Source: Coffea arabica
Lineage: Eukaryota > Streptophyta > Magnoliopsida > Gentianales > Rubiaceae
Assembly: GCF_036785885.1 (NCBI RefSeq)
Contig: NC_092323.1
Coordinates: 25,366,501-25,430,500, forward strand
Reading direction: 5' to 3'
Length of the DNA: 64,000 bases
Numbering within the stretch: position 1 is the stretch's first letter; every line of letters starts with the position of its first letter. The notes below the pieces were generated by a model. It searched no databases, was not told where the DNA came from, and saw only the letters and a program-made list of their open reading frames with translations. A program made the translations under genes and the position numbers. Below, piece by piece: positions 58,099 to 64,000 of the stretch.

Positions 58099-60992
58099 TG
58101 TGAGAGCTCAAAATTTAAACTTAATTGCATACACTACCACTAGAAATTTTGAACATGCAATCTTGATGGAGTATCAACTACTTGGAGTGTTTAATTGATT
58201 GTCTTATACTTAAGAATATTAGAATATTTTAAATTCATACATGATTCACATTCATGGAAATATAATACGAATTAGACAAGAAACTAGTGGGATAATAGTG
58301 AGATGAAATGAAAGTACAAGGTTTAAAATTTCATTCTTACTCAAAATTTGATCATGCAGTTGACACTTGGCTTAAGTTTGACATTTGTCCAACTACTAAA
58401 CCAAGTGTACAATATCCTATTTGATTCTTGACCTGCAAAATAAAATCCCTGACCGAGAGAAAAGAGAAAGAAAACATTAATCTGGTTCCTTGTATTCTTT
58501 TTGCTGCAACCGAGAGAGAGTAAGGGAGAGAGAGTGAACCATCTCCTATTACCACTCCCAATTGAGAGAGAGAAAAAGTCAAGAGTGGTGAAGAGATTGC
58601 AGTTGCTTGGTGTACAAACTAGAGGTAGTGAGGGGAGAAAGAAGAGAGAGACCTAGTGCAATCCCTTGAGGAACCGAGAGAGGGGGGAGAAGCCATCCAC
58701 CTTTTTCCAGTTGAGTTTTTTGCAAAAAGGGAGGTAAAAATTGTAATAAACCCCTCATTCTTCTAGTACTCTCGATATCTCATGTTGCATGATAGATTTT
58801 AATCAAGAAGAGTGAGTTTTAATGAAGAAAATCCTGTGTAAAACTGATTCATTTCTAGGAATTTTTGTTTTGGCCAATGATAGGAAAGTTGAAGTTTCAC
58901 AGCTGTGCATTCGAAAACTAGGAAGAAATTTCACTAGGAATGCATGATATGTGTTTAATCTCATGGTTTATAAGATATTTATCTTTGAAACTAGTGAATC
59001 ATTGGCAAACTTGGCTGAAATTGTTGAAGAAAGCTTGTTGGAACCTATTGGGATGGCCGAGAGAGGGAAAGAGAGAATTTTCCAGTTTTGCTCTTCAAAT
59101 CTTGGCTGCAAATTTCATATTGTGGTTCAATATACCCCATAACACAATAATCATCACACGCATGTTGAGTTTGAGTGAAAAATAAAGAATTTTGTTGGGG
59201 AAAAGTTCGTTTTCCAACTATCTATTTGCTGGAATTTTCCAGCCTTAGCTGAGAAAGATAAGGGGAATTTTCCAAATTTTTCTATGGATTTTGGGGCTGT
59301 AAAATTGCATATTGTTGTTGAATACACCTTATAATACATTAAGATTGACATGCATGTGATTATGGTGAAAATTTGATTTTGTGGCTAGAAATTTGATTGG
59401 AAGTTGCATGACTGTTATACCATTTACCAGCTTAGATGATAGAAATTTCTTGGAGTTTGAATGGATATTTTAGTATAAAATTGGCTGAAAAATGCTTGAT
59501 TCGCACTTGTTTGTGTGTTATGAGTTTGTTAGTGTGTGATTTGTGGCTAGAAATAAAATCTAAAATGGTTAAAATTGAAGGGGAAGGTTGTTGTAGCAAC
59601 AATAGGAATCGGGGGGACCTTGTAGCTTATTTGAGTGGATCTTCAACTATTATCGAGTTTACTTGGCTTTATATGAATTGCACACACACCTTAATGTAAT
59701 AATCTAGTCATGCATGTGGGTTTTGACCAATAAAAGATGGAATTATGGGACAAGAAAGTACATTAAAGTTAGCTACTTTTGAACTTGCTTTGTTAAAAGT
59801 TAATGTCGAGTTTTGGTGTGCTAAATCTAAAAGTATAAAAGAAGTGAAGTGATAATGCCGGAATTTCTACTTGAACCCTTTTCTTTGGAAATTAAAAGTG
59901 GAAGTGATGAGTGAATGTGAGAAAATGCACTGGTCGCCTCATCTAAACGTAGCAATGACTTAGAATTCGATTGGAATGGTGACTAGAGGGTAGGAAATAG
60001 CATGTATGTAGATTTTTATTTTAGAACCTTACCAAATGAATAGTTAAATGATTAGGGCAATTATAACTTGTCTTAGGAGACAACGATGTGCAAGAAAGTA
60101 ATCTCGAGACTGAAGTGTAACTCATTTGACTGAAGTGCAACTCGTATAACTAAGCTGGTTTTACTTGTTTATTTGGTGATTTGCTTGTGTATTGGTAAAT
60201 TATGCGAATTGAATGAATGACATGAGATTTTGCTTGGTTTTGAAATTACTGATAAAGGGTTAGGGCGTACTTTACCGCCACTTGCCTTATTGAACTGAAA
60301 TGGTTATTACTGTGATTGTTGGTTGGATTGTGCATGACTGATTGTAGGCCATTGTGTACTTTATCACATCGGTCAAATTGGGCCCTAGACCCTTGGCAAG
60401 TTGACCTAGCCAAGCCAGTAGTGGACTTGGTCGATTAGGTCAGCCACCTTTGACAATCGAATGATTTCGAGTTTTACCTTGAAGTTTGGAGACTAATGAA
60501 CTGTTTAACGAATGTCGGGAATTGTAACTTGTTTTGGAGGCTATAAGGGGAATGATTGGTAGAGTGAGAAGAATCTATATCCTTTGAAATGATTGTTTAC
60601 CTTTATTGAATCTGATATCTTGAATTACTATGTTTAGTGAATGTTTTATATTGTTATTTGGTACTTGACCTTTGAACCTCATTGAACTCAAGCTCAACCT
60701 CTTAGTTTTGTTTTTCTTACAGAAGTTGAGGTTGGAAGAAACGTCGAGTAGAGATAGATGGTTTTGGGAGGTCCAATGTTGTATCTCGATGTTAAAACTT
60801 GCATTTTGGTTCTTTTAATGGACAAATTTTATGTTTTAATCTAGTTGGTGATGTACTTAAGAATCAATGTTCAGATGTTTAATGGGAAATGTTATCTCTG
60901 AAGTTAATGCCAGTGAGTGAGTCCTGACGATAGTCAGGCAGGCAATCCGCTAAACTCCAGGATTCGCCTTAGAGTGAGGTAGGATCATCACA
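58099..60992. mobile_element. Solo LTR (2894 bp) with 5-bp TSD
   Basis: It starts TGTGAGAGCTC and ends GGATCATCACA, flanked by ATTGA at 58094-58098 and 60993-60997. The right end ('gagtcctgacgatagtcaggcagg...' then 'ggatcatcaca') is a diverged relative of the end of LTR copies A-C, so this is a related family. No coding region; ORFs near 58352 and 58940 are chance. Confidence 0.9.
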
Positions 60993-61296
60993 ATTGATCT
61001 TTTGAACATTATAAATTTGAGTTCCTTTTTACACTTATATGCATACTGTCAGAAGTCAATATTTTATAATTACTTTATGATCAGTAGTATAAACCATGAT
61101 GATGGAATAATAAAATATTAGTATTTAGATAAGAGGTAATTTTGACCATATTCTATAGTATCACTATTCAAACAATTAGGTAGCAGCTTTTATAATATTC
61201 AATAGTACAATTTTTCACTTTTCATATACTTCTTTTTATATTTCACAGTACTAATATTATAGATTAATGATCTTTTGAATGCTAAAACAAATATAA

Positions 61297-64000
61297 TGTG
61301 ACGCCCCCACCTCTCCCAAGAGCGAACCCGAGGGTATCGGCGGAACGCCTGCCTAACTCGCGCCAGGACTCAAAAATACAAAGCAATAAAAACTAGGATA
61401 AACCAAAAGCGTACTAGGCAATAGATATACAACCCCAAAAGAGTTCTATTTACATCCTCAAAAGAAGTTATCCAGACTACTACATTATCCTATGCTAGTA
61501 TTCAAAAGTAGAAAGTAGACCGAAAGAGGGGTCCTTATACAGATCACCAAAACAAGAAGAAACATCTTAGTTGTCCGGCTATTACAAACCAAGCCTAACT
61601 ATTCTAGTGATAGTGTCAAAAGTTCCCCGCATCGGCCCCTGTTAAGGAAAACAAAGGCAATGGGGTAAGCTATATGCTTAGTAAATATACGGGTAAAAAC
61701 ATAAATTTTACATTAAGACGGGCAATTACGTCACAAAGATGTCCAATCGAAAATATAAAAGTAATAACACAAGTTAAGGATACAGGTTGGCTCCAAAACC
61801 ACGTCATGTGCCATGTGTGACCTCCTGCCGACACTCCGTCGACCACCGGTAAGGGTCCGTAGAACTCTACTTGTACTCTCACCTAACACCATATCACCAT
61901 CACTGGCCAGTCACCTCACGAAATGGCTCGAGCAAACGAAATGAAATTGAACTTGACACACAAGCTCGGTTCAAAAAATTGGTTTACAAAACCACAAACT
62001 TGGTGACCTTAAGACTAGGTTGGACTGGTTTCGACCAAGCCCCGGCCGGCTCAAATAGTCCGTCTAGGTCTTGAGATCGGGCCCCACAAAAGTCACCCCG
62101 AACTACAAGTTCAAGGGTTCAACACCAAAATAATTCATATATACACATCTCATAAAGAAGCACAGGTGCAAAGTAGGGTTTAGGTTGAGTGTGATCAAGT
62201 ACACCCTTGCCTAAGTACCCTCTCATCCACACCAAAGCACATAAACAAGTTATACACAAAAAAGGGCCTGAATACTGACACAGAGAGAAGGTATAGCAAA
62301 AGTTCAAAAATCACGTCACGTAACAGCTAGTAGGCCCCACTGGCACCGTCTAACCCGTCACTGTCTGAAATAAAAGATTGCACCACATTACTACACAAAC
62401 GACTACTAAAATGCATAAATTAAGCAAAACGGCAAAAAGGGCACATGTACGCGCGGAAACGGCAAACGAAAACGGAAATGGCCGGCAAACGGAAACAGCA
62501 GATTTGGCACCTAGAACTGTTTTGATCAAATTTCAGGCTACGGTTATCGGATCGAAGTGCATGATGCACCTTTACGAAACTAAGAAGAAGGGATACAACT
62601 TTTATGACGACACCTCAAGTCAGATCTCAATGGAACTAGGACAAAAATGCACAAGACAGTCCCAGCGGTTTCAATTCAGGTTACCGAGCAGGCCCTGTTT
62701 GAATGACTATCACTCATAACTCAGAGATCGGAATCAAGAAATTCCAGAGGCGTTGGAAAGCTCATTTATAAGGCTATAACTTTTGTGTTTTGACCAAAAG
62801 CTGAATTAGTATAGAGCATAGGGAAAAATGGGTCCAAATTTCCTGTCAGAACTGTCCAACTTCAAAGGCAGTTCTGACACCCGATATTGTTTTCGGTGTA
62901 ATTAGAGCTACGGAATTCAAATTTGGACGCATTTTATACCGTTTTGAAGCTGAGACAAAGATCTACAAGTCCTACGAAGATCTCAACACCCAGTTCCTTC
63001 GTTATCAATGTGAACTGAGCACGGGCAGAAGCAAAATCAAGAAACGTAGCACAATTCAGAGTTTAGAATAGAAGCGAGGGTTTTGGCCATAACTCAGGCT
63101 ACACAGATCCGTTTGCCCTGAAATTTTGCAGGTACAACAAGAACTTAAGAAGCTACAACTTTCATGTTTTGGGCAAATCCTGAATCAGTATGTAGCACAA
63201 ACAAAAATGTACCCAAAATTCAGATTCTGGCTGCCTTGTTTTCCAGTTTAACCGGTTTTGCACGTCGCAAACGCATTGTCCGTTGCTATGGTTCTCATGC
63301 AAGTTTTCTAACCAACTTCTACAGGTTTTTATAGCTAAACGTGACATAATATCAGAAACCAGAGGTAACACTTCCATGCATCTTCCTATCAGAATTTAGT
63401 TCAAAGTTCTTACAGCCTGCATCAGTCCAGAATTATTCGAGCTTTAGATCAGAAATTTCCCTCAGTTGAAGCTCAACTTACAGGTTAAACATATACTCAG
63501 GACATATGAATGTTATTCACGATCTTACCTCTAGTCCTAAGCTTTAGAAATTGCAGCCGAAATCAGTTCCTTTCCAGCTTCTCCTGCCTTCCTTACTGTA
63601 TTTTCCTTATCTTTGGTTGTTTGGTGATAAACTAGCTAAGCTCTTGCTCCCACTTCCGCACTCTCTGTTTTCCTCTTGATGTTAGTTGATAAGAAGAAGG
63701 TCTGCAGTTTCATTTTGCTCTCCTCCACTGCCCAGGCATTCTTAACCATTGGTCTCTCTTAGCTGCACTCGGTCAGTCTCTGCTTACACAGCAAAGTTGG
63801 TAGTTTTCTCCCTGACAACTGTCCCAATAAGTGTTATTCACCGCCCAAGTCTTAGCTAACCTCATTTCCACCGCTTAGCCTAAAACTTTGCATTTGGTTC
63901 AATGAAATATGTTATTTTCTCTCGGTTGTTTTCTAATTTCTAATAGTTTGTCTTGGCTTCATGGTAGTTATTCTAGGATTTTAGGGTTAGGTTGGTCTTT
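61297..64000. mobile_element. Long LTR, copy C (partial, runs off the right edge)
   Basis: It starts TGTGACGCCCCCACCTCTCC at 61297 in the tandem repeat and aligns with copy B in the same orientation: 'ctgcctaactcgcgccaggactc', then 'cactggccagtcacct', then 'ggttttgcacgtcgcaaac'-like blocks. It is more diverged from A and B than they are from each other. The far end and TSD are outside the window. Confidence 0.82.

Larger units (their letters stand above)
56781..61296. repeat. Degenerate tandem repeat, units about 255 bp, split by insertions
   Basis: Diverged units share 'gatcttttgaatgctaaa' (57175, 57849, 61268), 'gagtaccttttgacactta' (57459 and a variant near 61020), 'aaacaattagr' and 'agtacttcttttgg'. 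The array is interrupted by a short poly-A insertion, the solo LTR at 58099-60992, and LTR copy C at 61297. Alternate units are more alike, suggesting a roughly 510-bp dimer. Confidence 0.6.

Overview
This is nuclear DNA of a flowering plant. It is AT-rich, has introns with GT/AG borders, and is packed with nested transposable elements of plant-specific lineages: a Tat-lineage Ty3/gypsy element, Ty1/copia elements, LINE tails, a Helitron, hAT-type elements and long solo LTRs. The gene remnants match plant families (DSE1/TANMEI-like WD40, CSLC glucan synthase, PASTICCINO1-like FKBP, CPSF73-I). A eudicot is most likely and an asterid is a weak guess; the species cannot be named from the sequence alone. 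I found no prokaryotic system, CRISPR array, rRNA or tRNA gene.

Layout. 1-10.2 kb is a reverse-strand Tat-lineage gypsy remnant with two RNase H domains, an integrase and an opposite-strand extra ORF. It is cut by two long LTRs of one family lying in opposite orientation. 10.2-11.55 kb holds a LINE fragment and two degenerate tandem repeats. 13.3-15.15 kb has four well-spliced exons of a DSE1-like WD40 gene with its N- and C-terminal exons missing. 18.7-19.9 kb is a solo LTR carrying an array of a GC-rich palindrome. 21.0-22.6 kb is a LINE 3' end with a non-autonomous Helitron inside. 23.6-29.2 kb is a complete, young but dead copia element with 350-bp LTRs.

30.3-38.1 kb is the only nearly intact host gene, a large kinase-like protein (probable pseudokinase) in three coding exons, with an apparent frameshift at the start of exon 3. 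39.5-44.2 kb contains MITE-like elements and a CSLC pseudogene. 44.2-52.9 kb is a PASTICCINO1-like C-terminal exon split by an old copia element. That copia element is itself split by a 1.9-kb hAT-like transposon carrying a CPSF73-I C-terminal fragment. 53.3-54.9 kb is an unclassified retroelement-derived repeat. 56.8-61.3 kb is a degenerate tandem repeat of about 255-bp units, interrupted by a 2.9-kb solo LTR and, at 61.3 kb, by a third copy of the long LTR that runs off the window.

The window is therefore mainly heterochromatin-like: one expressed-looking gene surrounded by layered insertions and several orphan gene fragments. The nesting order is readable because many insertions keep their target-site duplications.
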